37,480 nucleotides of DNA. It comes from Lachnospiraceae bacterium. Lineage in GTDB: Bacteria > Bacillota > Clostridia > Lachnospirales > Lachnospiraceae. Below are positions 27,143 to 34,680 of this stretch, one piece after another. Location: contig JAQXGF010000092.1 of NCBI GenBank assembly GCA_029006155.1, forward strand, positions 1 through 37,480, given 5' to 3'. A program made the position numbers and the translations under genes. Each line of letters begins with the position of its first letter. Within the stretch, counting starts at the first letter, position 1. The notes under the pieces were generated by a model. The model was not told the DNA's origin and did not search any database. It saw only the letters and a list, made by a program, of their open reading frames with translations.

Positions 27143-27202
27143 AGGTGCCGATAAGTACAGATAAAGCAAATTTATACGCAGAAAAAGACAGGAGGAGACA
27201 AC

Positions 27203-28396
27203 ATGTATTGCTATAGAAAAGTGACCGATGACCTTTACTGGATCGGTGGAAATGACCGCAGACTGGCGCTGTTCGAGGGTGTCTATCAGATCCCGAGAGG
27301 CGTTTCTTACAATTCTTATCTGTTGATGGATGAGAAGACCGTTCTGCTGGATACGGTCGATAAGGCAGTGAAGGGTGTCTTTTTTGAAAATATCGAGAAG
27401 GTGCTCGATGGACGGAAGCTCGATTATCTCGTCGTGCACCATATGGAACCGGATCACTCGGAGGCGATCTGGGAGGTCGTGATGCGGTATCCGGAAGTGA
27501 AGATCGTCTGCAATGCCAAGATCGCGCAGATGATGAAGCAGTTCTTCTCCTTTGACGTAGATGCGAGAGTCGAGCTCGTAAAGGAAGGCGATACGTTCCA
27601 CACCGGAAAGCACAATCTCGTATTTGTATCCGCACCGATGGTACACTGGCCGGAGGTCATGGTTTCTTATGATACGACGGACAAGATTCTGTTTTCCGCC
27701 GATGCGTTCGGTACGTTTGGTGCTTTGAATGGAGCGCTGTTTGCGGATGAGGTCGATTTCCCACGTGATTATCTCGATGAGGCGAGACGGTATTATACGA
27801 ATATCGTTGGAAAGTATGGCGTGCAGGTACAGGCGCTGCTGAAGAAAGCGGCGACACTGGATATCCAGATGATCTGCCCGCTGCACGGCTTTGTGTGGAG
27901 AAAGGATATCGGCTGGTATCTGGATAAGTATCTGCACTGGAGTTCCTATACACCGGAGGAGCAGGGTGTCGTGATCGCATATGCGTCGATCTACGGAAAT
28001 ACGGCAAATGCCGCAGATATCCTGGCATGCAAGCTGCGGGAGCGCGGTGTGCGCACGGAGGTGTTTGATGTGTCTGTGACACCGGCTTCTGAGATCATCG
28101 CGGCGGCGTTCAAGTACAGCCACCTTGTCTTTGCCGCTCCGACGTACAATTCGGGCGTGTTCGTGACGATGGAGGCGCTGCTGATGGATCTGGCTGAGCA
28201 CAATATTCAAAACCGCACGGTGGCCTTTATGGAAAATGGCACCTGGGCAGCGACGAGTGCACGCCAGATGGGCGCGATGCTGGAGAAATGCAAGAATCTG
28301 ACGGTGCTGGAGCAGAAGGTGACGATCAAGTCCTCGATGAAGGAAGCGCAGATGGCGGAGATCGAGGCACTGGCGGATGCGCTGAATGAGGGTTAA
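27203..28396 (+). CDS. A-type flavoprotein (flavo-diiron protein, O2/NO reductase family)
   Basis: A 397-residue cytoplasmic enzyme that in anaerobes reduces O2 to water or NO to N2O with electrons from rubredoxin. The N-terminal metallo-beta-lactamase-like domain has the diiron ligands H80-x-E82-x-D84-H85, H148 (VHWPE), D167 (FSADAFG) and H228 (PLHGF). The C-terminal flavodoxin domain from ~254 has the FMN phosphate loop SIYGNTANA (262-270) and a later TYNSGV loop. The length is standard for the two-domain class (FprA/ROO) with no rubredoxin fused. AGGAGG precedes ATG 27203 and its own promoter lies upstream. Oxygen or NO is not distinguishable from the sequence. Confidence 0.95.
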   Translation: MYCYRKVTDDLYWIGGNDRRLALFEGVYQIPRGVSYNSYLLMDEKTVLLDTVDKAVKGVFFENIEKVLDGRKLDYLVVHHMEPDHSEAIWEVVMRYPEVKIVCNAKIAQMMKQFFSFDVDARVELVKEGDTFHTGKHNLVFVSAPMVHWPEVMVSYDTTDKILFSADAFGTFGALNGALFADEVDFPRDYLDEARRYYTNIVGKYGVQVQALLKKAATLDIQMICPLHGFVWRKDIGWYLDKYLHWSSYTPEEQGVVIAYASIYGNTANAADILACKLRERGVRTEVFDVSVTPASEIIAAAFKYSHLVFAAPTYNSGVFVTMEALLMDLAEHNIQNRTVAFMENGTWAATSARQMGAMLEKCKNLTVLEQKVTIKSSMKEAQMAEIEALADALNEG

Positions 28397-28420
28397 ATCA
28401 GAAGAATGTTTCGCATGCAG

Positions 28421-28478
28421 GCCACAGACACGCCTGCTGCGCAGGCTATCCGCTGCTGAAGCAGCTTCTGTCTGTGGC
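28421..28478 (+). other. Three-way-junction RNA/DNA structure after the flavo-diiron gene
   Basis: An outer 9-bp stem GCCACAGAC (28421-28429) with GTCTGTGGC (28470-28478) encloses two inner hairpins: GCCTGC/GCAGGC (28432-28446) and GCTGC-TGAA-GCAGC (28452-28465). All stems are perfect Watson-Crick. No T-run follows. It could be a 3' end element, a repeat-family member or a small structured RNA. Confidence 0.6.
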
Positions 28479-28523
28479 TGATAGGCTCGGGTAGCTATTT
28501 TGCTGCTATACGAAACTGTTTAC

Positions 28524-28552
28524 GCAAAAAAGAGGAGCTCATTGAGCTCCTC
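28524..28552 (-). terminator. Rho-independent terminator of the cold shock gene
   Basis: GAGGAGCTC (28532-28540) and GAGCTCCTC (28544-28552) form a perfect 9-bp stem with a 3-base loop; on the minus strand it is followed by T6 (AAAAAA at 28526-28531 on the plus strand). It begins 22 bases past the csp stop. Confidence 0.88.
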
Positions 28553-28574
28553 CTTTGAACATTCGGTATTCTTA

Positions 28575-28775
28575 TTAAAGCTTTACTACGTTAGCAGCCT
28601 GCATTCCGCGAGCGCCTTCCGTTAAATCATAAGAAACTGCCTGTCCCTCTTCGAGAGTCTTGAAGCCCTCGCCCTGGATTGCAGAAAAATGTACGAATAC
28701 ATCAGATCCGTTCTCACCGGTAATAAAACCATAGCCTTTTTCTGCGTTGAACCACTTTACTGTACCCTTGTTCAT
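28575..28775 (-). CDS. csp: Cold shock protein (CspA family)
   Basis: A 66-residue single-domain OB-fold nucleic-acid chaperone. It starts [18 protein letters not shown], with RNP1 KGYGFITG (residues 13-20) and RNP2 DVFVHFSAI (26-34), and ends ANVVKL. These proteins bind single-stranded RNA/DNA and melt mRNA structure in the cytoplasm. AGGAGGTACC stands just before the ATG. The gene has a strong promoter (28908-28935), a ~120-base leader with a large hairpin (28809-28872) and its own terminator. The long structured leader is as expected for autoregulated csp mRNAs. Confidence 0.97.
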   Translation of the reverse strand: MNKGTVKWFNAEKGYGFITGENGSDVFVHFSAIQGEGFKTLEEGQAVSYDLTEGARGMQAANVVKL

Positions 28776-28808
28776 CTTGGTACCTCCTAACTTTTACGCG
28801 TGAACCGG

Positions 28809-28872
28809 AAAACAAAAAACACTCACTATTATAGATTATAAAGGTTTATTTCATGATCTATAATAGTGAGTG
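28809..28872 (-). promoter_or_regulatory. Long hairpin plus T-run in the csp leader (possible attenuator or RNA thermosensor)
   Basis: 28820-28836 and 28856-28872 are a perfect 17-bp inverted repeat with a 19-base loop. In the minus-strand transcript it is directly followed by U6-G-U4 (28809-28819), the layout of an intrinsic terminator, ~33 bases before the csp start. The stem is AT-rich (about 6 G-C pairs), so its stability should depend on temperature. Confidence 0.7.
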
Positions 28873-28907
28873 AAATACATTAACCAGTCAATCTTTTAGC
28901 AGTTTCC

Positions 28908-28935
28908 ATTATATCACAACGAATTTTTGTGTCAA
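28908..28935 (-). promoter_or_regulatory. Consensus sigmaA promoter of csp
   Basis: On the minus strand, TTGACA (28930-28935), 16 bases, TATAAT (28908-28913). Both hexamers match consensus perfectly. Transcription would start near 28901, giving a leader of about 125 bases. Confidence 0.88.
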
Positions 28936-28997
28936 GCACAAATTGGAATGCCTGTTACATCTGATGGAAGCATTCTGCTATGGAAATGCTGGAAAAT

Positions 28998-30284
28998 TCA
29001 GGCGTTTGTCTCAGCCTCAGTTGCAGCTTCTTCTGTGTCGGAAACTTCAGAAACTGCCTCGGTCGTAGCTTCGGTAGCGTCTGTAGTCTCGGTCTCATCC
29101 AGAGAGAAGTCATCCTCGGAGAGCACATCGTCCTCTGTATACGGTGTCTCGGTGACCTTTGCATTTTTGTAGAGCTGCTCGGCCATCTTGGACTCGTAGA
29201 GGTTCCATACGAGAGCCTCGCGGGTGTACATATCCTCGAGCTCAACGGCGTCAGCAGCACCGTAGTAAGCGGCGTTGTCGGTCACGAAGGAGACGTATTC
29301 GTCCTCAGTCACTTCGATCTTGTTCTGCTCACAGTAAGCGCTGATCAGCAGGCGGTGGTTGACCTCGTCGAGTGTCTCGCTGTCGATATCCGCATCCGTG
29401 ATGCCAAATGCCTCGAGTACATCGTCGACGCTCGTGTCGTCATCTCCGGCAAAGACGGTGTAAGCGGAGAGGACATCCTCCTTGCAGGAGTCGTAGAGAT
29501 CCTGCGGATAGCCATTGAAGGTGGTCGCATCTTCAGCAGCCTGGAACAGCTCATCGATCGCATCGGAGTAGCTCGTCTGCGTATATTCGTCTTCCAGAGC
29601 GGAGCGGATGGAGGCTTCATAGTCGTCCTTTGTCGTGTAGTCGGTGTAGGTCGCAAGGAAGTCGTCATCATAGTCCGGCACGAGAAGCTGTGTCACCTGT
29701 GTGATGGTCGCGTCGAAATCTACGGTATGTCCTGCCCAGGTATCGATCCAGAAGTCGTCCGCAAAGGTGACGGAGAATTTTTTCTCATCGTCTGCGGATA
29801 CGCCGGTCAGTTCGGCATCGAAGTCCTCGCCGTAGTCCGCCTCACCGATCGTAAAGTACGTATCCTCGGATTCTTCGCTGTTCTCGACGCCCTGTACGGA
29901 ACTCTTCAGGGTCACATAAACGATGTCGCCGGTCGTGGACGGATCGGTCGTCTCTTCTTCGGTAGCGGCATCCTGACGTGCGGCATCGATCTGCTCCTGA
30001 ACCATCTCATCGGTGATGTCGTAGGTGTACTGTACGACCTCGATGCCGTCATAGGAGCCGAGCGTCACATAGTCGGAAGCATTTTTTACAAGGTAATCGG
30101 ACGGAGTGATCGGCTGCAGTGTATGGCTCTCGGTCTCTGTCTCCGTTTCCGTCTCGTCAACGGCTTCGGTCGATACGGAGGCTTCGGTCTCATCTGCGCT
30201 CTTATCGTCGTCTTTTTTGCCACAGCCGGAGAGCACCACGGTACCGGCAAGGGCAAGCATCAGATATCTGTATGTTTTTTTCAT
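28998..30284 (-). CDS. Trigger-factor-like lipoprotein (FKBP-type peptidyl-prolyl isomerase), extracellular foldase
   Basis: A 428-residue protein with lipobox VLSGC (Cys21), so it is predicted to be lipid-anchored outside the membrane. A Thr/Glu/Asp-rich linker (22-60) precedes a trigger-factor-like helical arm, an FKBP-type domain at ~119-198 (GDIVYVTL...FTIGEADYGEDF...WAGHTVDFDATI in order) and a C-terminal helical domain as in trigger factor; the ribosome-binding N-domain is missing. The tail is strongly acidic (SEDDFSLDETETTDATEA). It probably assists folding of exported proteins, a possible PrsA-like function, and could serve the surface proteins of the window, though it is 2 kb away and on the other strand. 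AGGAAGGAA precedes the ATG. Confidence 0.85.
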   Translation of the reverse strand: MKKTYRYLMLALAGTVVLSGCGKKDDDKSADETEASVSTEAVDETETETETESHTLQPITPSDYLVKNASDYVTLGSYDGIEVVQYTYDITDEMVQEQIDAARQDAATEEETTDPSTTGDIVYVTLKSSVQGVENSEESEDTYFTIGEADYGEDFDAELTGVSADDEKKFSVTFADDFWIDTWAGHTVDFDATITQVTQLLVPDYDDDFLATYTDYTTKDDYEASIRSALEDEYTQTSYSDAIDELFQAAEDATTFNGYPQDLYDSCKEDVLSAYTVFAGDDDTSVDDVLEAFGITDADIDSETLDEVNHRLLISAYCEQNKIEVTEDEYVSFVTDNAAYYGAADAVELEDMYTREALVWNLYESKMAEQLYKNAKVTETPYTEDDVLSEDDFSLDETETTDATEATTEAVSEVSDTEEAATEAETNA

Positions 30285-30320
30285 AAAGTGCGTTCCTTCC
30301 TGAAATAAATTAGTAACATT

Positions 30321-30350
30321 ACTATAACATTTTCCGGCCGGAAATGTAAA
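30321..30350 (-). promoter_or_regulatory. Promoter of the trigger-factor-like lipoprotein gene with palindrome in the spacer
   Basis: On the minus strand TTTACA (30345-30350), 18 bases, TATAGT (30321-30326). A perfect 14-base palindrome TTTCCGGCCGGAAA occupies 30331-30344, i.e. nearly the whole spacer, so a regulator bound there would block polymerase. Confidence 0.6.
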
Positions 30351-30387
30351 TAGCTTTCGGACAGAACTCAGAATTTTAATTTTTGGC

Positions 30388-30416
30388 TTTAAAGAGGGTG
30401 GGCGCTGTGCTATGAT
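30388..30416 (+). promoter_or_regulatory. Candidate extended -10 promoter of cca
   Basis: TTTAAA (30388-30393), 17 bases, TATGAT (30411-30416) preceded by TG one base before. It lies about 50 bases before the cca ATG and is divergent from the lipoprotein promoter. Confidence 0.5.
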
Positions 30417-30464
30417 AAGAAAGAATGGCGGCCTTTGAAAGAAAGGCGGCGGAAAGGAAAAAGG

Positions 30465-31844
30465 ATGACTTTTATTGAGATTCCAGAAAAGGCAGAGCGG
30501 ATTTTAGAGACATTACACGGGGCGGGATATGAGGCTTACGTGGTCGGAGGCTGCGTGCGGGATTCCATTCTGGGGCGCACACCGGGGGACTGGGATATTA
30601 CGACATCGGCATCTCCACAGCAGGTAAAGGCGCTGTTTCCAAGGACGATCGACACGGGCATTGAGCATGGCACGGTGACGGTCATGGATGGAAAAGAAGG
30701 ATTTGAGGTGACGACGTACCGGATCGATGGCGCGTATGAGGACTGTCGCCACCCGAAGAGTGTGACATTTACTTCGAATCTGACGGAGGATCTGAAGCGC
30801 AGGGATTTTACGATCAATGCGATGGCATATGCACCCAAGACCGGGCTCGTGGATGAGTTCGGCGGGATGGAGGATCTGAAAAATAAGGTGATCCGCTGCG
30901 TTGGCGATCCGAGGGAGCGCTTCGGGGAGGATGCGTTGCGGATGCTTCGGGCGGTACGGTTCGCGGCGCAGCTCGGATTTACTTTGTCAGATGATGTGCG
31001 GGATGCGATCCGGGATATGGCGGAGGAGCTGGACCAGATCAGTGCAGAGCGGATTCAGACGGAGCTGGTGAAGCTCGTGACCTCTCCGCTGCCGCACTGG
31101 TTCCGGTTGACATATGAGACCGGGATCACTTCTGTGATCATGCCGGAATTTGACCGGATCATGGTACAGCGGCAGCACAATCCGCACCATGCATATACGA
31201 CGGGCGAGCATACGCTCGTGGCGATGCGCAGTATCCCGTCGGACAAGGTGCTCCGGCTCGTGATGCTGTTCCACGATATGGGCAAGCCGGATGTGTTTAC
31301 GACCGATGAGAATGGCAAGGATCATTTTCGCGGACATGCCGCCTACAGTGCGCCGATCGCGGAGCGGATCATGCGGCGGCTGAAGTTTGACAACGATACG
31401 ATGCGGCAGGTGTGCACGCTGGTGCGCAATCATTCACTGTATCCACAGCTGACCGGAAAGGATGTGCGGCGCGCGGCGTATCAGATCGGTCCGGAGCTGT
31501 TTGACTCGTTCCTGCTCGTGAAGCGGGCGGATATCATGGCACATCATCCGGATGTGATTCCGGGCAAGCTGGACTACCTGCGGGAGCTGGAGCGGATCTG
31601 GCGGGACGTGCAGCTGCACGGGGACTGCCTGAGCCTGAAGGATCTGGCTGTGACCGGAAAGGATCTGATCGCAGATGGCATGACGCCGGGGCCGGAGATC
31701 GGCCGCGTGCTGGAGCATCTGCTCGAACTGGTGCTGGACTATCCGGAGAAGAATGAGCATGACGTGCTCATGGAGGAGAGCAGGCGGTACCGTGCCGGCG
31801 AAGAGCAGGCCGGCGAGGTAGAGCCGAGCCCGGTGGAAGAGTAA
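30465..31844 (+). CDS. cca: CCA tRNA nucleotidyltransferase with HD domain
   Basis: A 459-residue enzyme that adds or repairs the 3' CCA end of tRNA. The class II nucleotidyltransferase head has GGCVRD (28-33) and the metal-binding DxD GDWDITT (D42, D44). RRDFTINAMAY and GEDALRMLRAVRFAAQLGF are the usual template and neck motifs. An HD domain with FHDMGKPD (about 269-276) follows, as in many clostridial CCA enzymes, and may add phosphatase or phosphodiesterase activity. ATG 30465 has GGAAAGGA at suitable distance; a TTG at 30435 would add ten basic residues and is less likely. A short acidic tail ends the protein. The gene is intact. Confidence 0.95.
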   Translation: MTFIEIPEKAERILETLHGAGYEAYVVGGCVRDSILGRTPGDWDITTSASPQQVKALFPRTIDTGIEHGTVTVMDGKEGFEVTTYRIDGAYEDCRHPKSVTFTSNLTEDLKRRDFTINAMAYAPKTGLVDEFGGMEDLKNKVIRCVGDPRERFGEDALRMLRAVRFAAQLGFTLSDDVRDAIRDMAEELDQISAERIQTELVKLVTSPLPHWFRLTYETGITSVIMPEFDRIMVQRQHNPHHAYTTGEHTLVAMRSIPSDKVLRLVMLFHDMGKPDVFTTDENGKDHFRGHAAYSAPIAERIMRRLKFDNDTMRQVCTLVRNHSLYPQLTGKDVRRAAYQIGPELFDSFLLVKRADIMAHHPDVIPGKLDYLRELERIWRDVQLHGDCLSLKDLAVTGKDLIADGMTPGPEIGRVLEHLLELVLDYPEKNEHDVLMEESRRYRAGEEQAGEVEPSPVEE

Positions 31845-31861
31845 ATCATTTATGATATTCT

Positions 31862-31875
31862 CGCAACCGGTTGCG
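31862..31875. promoter_or_regulatory. Palindrome resembling a LacI-family operator
   Basis: CGCAACCGGTTGCG is a perfect 14-base palindrome with the central CG common in LacI/GalR operators. It lies 18 bases past the cca stop and ~125 bases before the next gene. No regulator gene is in the window. Confidence 0.35.
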
Positions 31876-31999
31876 CCGTCCACATTTAGGAAAAATTGCC
31901 CCAAAACTGGGAAGCATATCATATAGGGAACATTTTTTACACAGTATAAAATGTAAGGAAGTTGGAATCAGGAACGTACATGAGAGAAGGAAGAGAAGA

Positions 32000-32509
32000 A
32001 TGACGAAGGAACAGGAACTGCGGCTGCGCATGGTTTCCTATGATGGGGGAGATCCGGCGCGGATTCAGCATTTTATTAAGGTATATACATTTGCAGCGAT
32101 GATCGGCGAGGGTGAGCAACTGCCGGAGGATACGATGGAGATTTTGCGTGCGGCTGCGCTGGTGCATGACATCGGGATCAAGGTCGCAGAGGAGAAATAC
32201 GGGAGCAGTGATGGAAAGCTCCAGGAAAAGGAGGGACCGCCAGTGGCACGGCAGATGCTCACAGAGATCGGCTATCCGCAGGAGGTCGTAGACCGCGTGT
32301 GCTATCTGGTCGGGCATCATCACACCTACCTTGATATGGATGGGATGGACTATCAGATTCTCGTGGAGGCAGATTTCCTTGTGAATCTGTATGAGAATGC
32401 TTCGCCCCGGAAAGTGATCCGGAGTGTGGATACGAAGATTTTCCGGACGGAGACCGGACGGCGCATTTTGCATGCGATGTTTGCGCTGGATGGAGGGGAG
32501 GAAGAGTGA
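32000..32509 (+). CDS. HD-domain phosphohydrolase-like protein
   Basis: A 169-residue cytoplasmic protein. The HD signature is complete: H24 (RIQHFIKVY), H56-D57 (LVHDIGI), H106-H108 (GHHHTY) and D124 (VEADFLVN). Such small HD proteins hydrolyse phosphate esters or nucleotides; the substrate is not evident. ATG 32000 is chosen since AAGGA lies 8 bases upstream; the frame is open further upstream to 31871 but those codons lack family resemblance. Its TGA overlaps the start of the next gene (TGATG at 32507-32511), so the two are cotranscribed and coupled. Confidence 0.85.
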   Translation: MTKEQELRLRMVSYDGGDPARIQHFIKVYTFAAMIGEGEQLPEDTMEILRAAALVHDIGIKVAEEKYGSSDGKLQEKEGPPVARQMLTEIGYPQEVVDRVCYLVGHHHTYLDMDGMDYQILVEADFLVNLYENASPRKVIRSVDTKIFRTETGRRILHAMFALDGGEEE

Positions 32510-33534
32510 TGCGATCACCGCTTACCACGCTTTGTTATGTGGAGAAGGATGACAGCTATCTGATGCTGCACCGTGTGAGTAAGAAGCACGATGTGAATAA
32601 GGATAAATGGATCGGGATCGGCGGACATTTTGAAGAAGGGGAGAGCCCGGAGGAATGTCTGCTGCGCGAGGCGATGGAGGAGACAGGGCTTCGGCTGACC
32701 TCGTTCCGGTTCCGCGCGCTCGTGACTTTTATTGCGGATGGATGGCCGTCGGAGTATATGTGCCTGTACACGGCAGATGGATTCGAGGGCGAGCTGACAG
32801 ACTGCAATGAGGGAACGCTCGAATGGGTAAAAAAGGCAGATGTCACGAAGTTGAATCTGTGGGAAGGGGACAAGATCTTCCTGAAGCTGATCGCAGAGGA
32901 GGCGCCATTTTTCTCCCTGAAAATGGTGTATCAGGGCGACGTGCTGAAGGAGGCAGTGCTCGACGGCAGACCGCTCGAATTATTTGATGTCTGCGATCTG
33001 GACGGGAACCCGACCGGCAGGACGACGGAGCGCTCGGTCGCACATACGCTTGGCACGGTGCATCGGACGGCTCACACATGGGTCGTGCGGCAGTCGGCGG
33101 ACGGTGGCTGGGAGGTACTGCTGCAAAAGCGGAGCCTTCGCAAGGATTCGTTTCCGGGCTGCTATGATACGTCATCTGCAGGACATATTCAGGCGGGGGA
33201 TGAGCCGCTGCCTTCTGCGATACGGGAGCTTTCAGAAGAGCTTGGCATCGAAGCGCAGGAAGAAGATCTGACGTACATCGGTCGATTCGACAGCGGAGAG
33301 ATACTGGCGAACTTTGACGGGAGACCGTTTCATGACCGGGAGATCGGGTTCGTCTATGTATATCAGAAGCCGGTAGAGACCACGGATCTTTCGCTGCAGG
33401 CGGATGAGGTGGATGCGGTCGAATGGGTGCCGTATGAGAAAGCGCTGGATGCGGTAAAGAATCATGCGAGTGGATACTGCATCAAGGATCGGGATCTGGA
33501 ACTGGTCGGGGCGTATCTGGAAGCGAAGGAATGA
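32509..33534 (+). CDS. Double Nudix hydrolase: MutT-like domain fused to an IDI-like Nudix domain
   Basis: A 341-residue protein. The first Nudix box is GHFEEGES...REAMEETGL at residues 39-61, in an 8-oxo-dGTP-diphosphatase-like domain (1-~150). The second is GHIQAGDE...RELSEELGI at 225-247, preceded by ELFDVCDLDGNPTG and HRTAHTW, the start of the IDI/YfcD-like Nudix family. Both boxes keep the GX5EX7REUXEEXGU residues, so both may bind metal and be active. ATG 32509 overlaps the upstream stop; a GTG at 32506 adds just one residue. The fusion suggests two linked sanitising or housekeeping reactions; real substrates cannot be read from the sequence. Confidence 0.92.
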   Translation: MRSPLTTLCYVEKDDSYLMLHRVSKKHDVNKDKWIGIGGHFEEGESPEECLLREAMEETGLRLTSFRFRALVTFIADGWPSEYMCLYTADGFEGELTDCNEGTLEWVKKADVTKLNLWEGDKIFLKLIAEEAPFFSLKMVYQGDVLKEAVLDGRPLELFDVCDLDGNPTGRTTERSVAHTLGTVHRTAHTWVVRQSADGGWEVLLQKRSLRKDSFPGCYDTSSAGHIQAGDEPLPSAIRELSEELGIEAQEEDLTYIGRFDSGEILANFDGRPFHDREIGFVYVYQKPVETTDLSLQADEVDAVEWVPYEKALDAVKNHASGYCIKDRDLELVGAYLEAKE

Positions 33535-33666
33535 GTCGTGCTTTTGATACACAGCAGAATTGCTGCCGGAAAAGTTGCAGCAATGATCTGCAGAGGGGAA
33601 AAGGTTGCCTGACTGTGTGAGGCATCAGACCGGAAAGGGCTGTAAGGGATAAGAGGAGAGCATATT

Positions 33667-34617
33667 ATGAGAAAGACAGCATGGAAAAGCCCGGCGCTGC
33701 TGTTTCTGACGGCAGTGGTGTGGGGCGTTGCGTTCGTGGCGCAGAGCGTGGGGATGGACTATGTTGGCCCGTTTACGTTCAACTGTGTCCGTTGCCTGAT
33801 CGGAGCGGCGGTGCTGGTGCCGTGTATCTGGTTTCTGGATCGCTGGAAGCAGCGGCAGGATGGTGTGCAAAATGGCGCACTGAATCACAGAAGCGTAAAT
33901 GCAAGTGGGAAAATGACAGAGGAGCGGTCAGAAACACGCCGCATGCTTTTGACAGGTGGCATCTGCTGTGGTCTGGCATTATTTGTTGCGAGCAATCTGC
34001 AGCAGATCGGGATTCAGTATACGACGGTCGGTAAAGCCGGATTTATCACAGCGCTGTACATCGTGATGGTGCCGGTGTTCGGGATCTTCCTGAAAAAGCG
34101 TGCGGGGATCCGTGTATGGATCAGCGTGGCACTGGCGGTGGCAGGACTGTATCTGCTCTGCATCACAGACCGGCTGGCACTCGGGAAGGGCGATATTCTG
34201 GTGCTGCTCTGCGCGGTAGTCTTTGCCATACATATTTTAATCGTGGATCATTTTTCTGCGAAAACCGATGGTGTGCGGATGTCCTGCATACAGTTTCTGG
34301 TGTGCGGGCTGCTCTCCGGTGTGGGCATGCTGCTCACCGAGCATCCGGAGATAAGCCTGATTTTGCAGGCATGGCAGCCGATTCTGTATGCGGGAGTCTT
34401 TTCCTGCGGAGTGGGCTATACCCTGCAGATCATCGGGCAAAAAGGGACCGATCCGACCGTGGCATCCCTGATTCTGAGCCTGGAGTCTGTCGTCTCGGTA
34501 CTGGCAGGCTGGCTGCTGCTCGGACAGCGCTTAAGCGTGCGGGAGCTTGGCGGCTGTGCGCTGATGTTTGCGGCGATTCTGCTCGCGCAGATGCCGGAGC
34601 GGAAGGCTGAAAAGTAA
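33667..34617 (+). CDS. DMT-superfamily transporter (EamA family)
   Basis: A 316-residue integral membrane protein with about ten hydrophobic helices in two EamA-like halves: the first half contains AVVWGVAFVAQSVGMDYVGPF, then a charged loop (~55-95) with RWKQRQ and EERSETRR, and the second half contains LILSLESVVSVLAGWLLLGQ, the typical C-terminal EamA pattern. Substrates in this family are metabolites such as amino acids or nucleobases; the one here is unknown. AAGAGGAGAG precedes ATG 33667. The 130-base gap before it carries weak GCAGCAAT-type repeats only. Confidence 0.9.
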   Translation: MRKTAWKSPALLFLTAVVWGVAFVAQSVGMDYVGPFTFNCVRCLIGAAVLVPCIWFLDRWKQRQDGVQNGALNHRSVNASGKMTEERSETRRMLLTGGICCGLALFVASNLQQIGIQYTTVGKAGFITALYIVMVPVFGIFLKKRAGIRVWISVALAVAGLYLLCITDRLALGKGDILVLLCAVVFAIHILIVDHFSAKTDGVRMSCIQFLVCGLLSGVGMLLTEHPEISLILQAWQPILYAGVFSCGVGYTLQIIGQKGTDPTVASLILSLESVVSVLAGWLLLGQRLSVRELGGCALMFAAILLAQMPERKAEK

Positions 34618-34680
34618 GTGATGGATTCAGTTTCTCAGGCAAAACAGTTATCATAGATAGAAACAAGGATTTAGAAATTT

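Noticed and set aside
27101-28210. Long minus-strand open frame opposite the flavo-diiron gene
   Set aside because: The plus-strand gene has all catalytic ligands; the opposite frame has no recognisable domain.
28980-30308. Plus-strand open frame of 442 codons opposite the lipoprotein gene
   Set aside because: The minus strand has a lipobox, FKBP motifs, a promoter and a ribosome site; the plus frame is a shadow.
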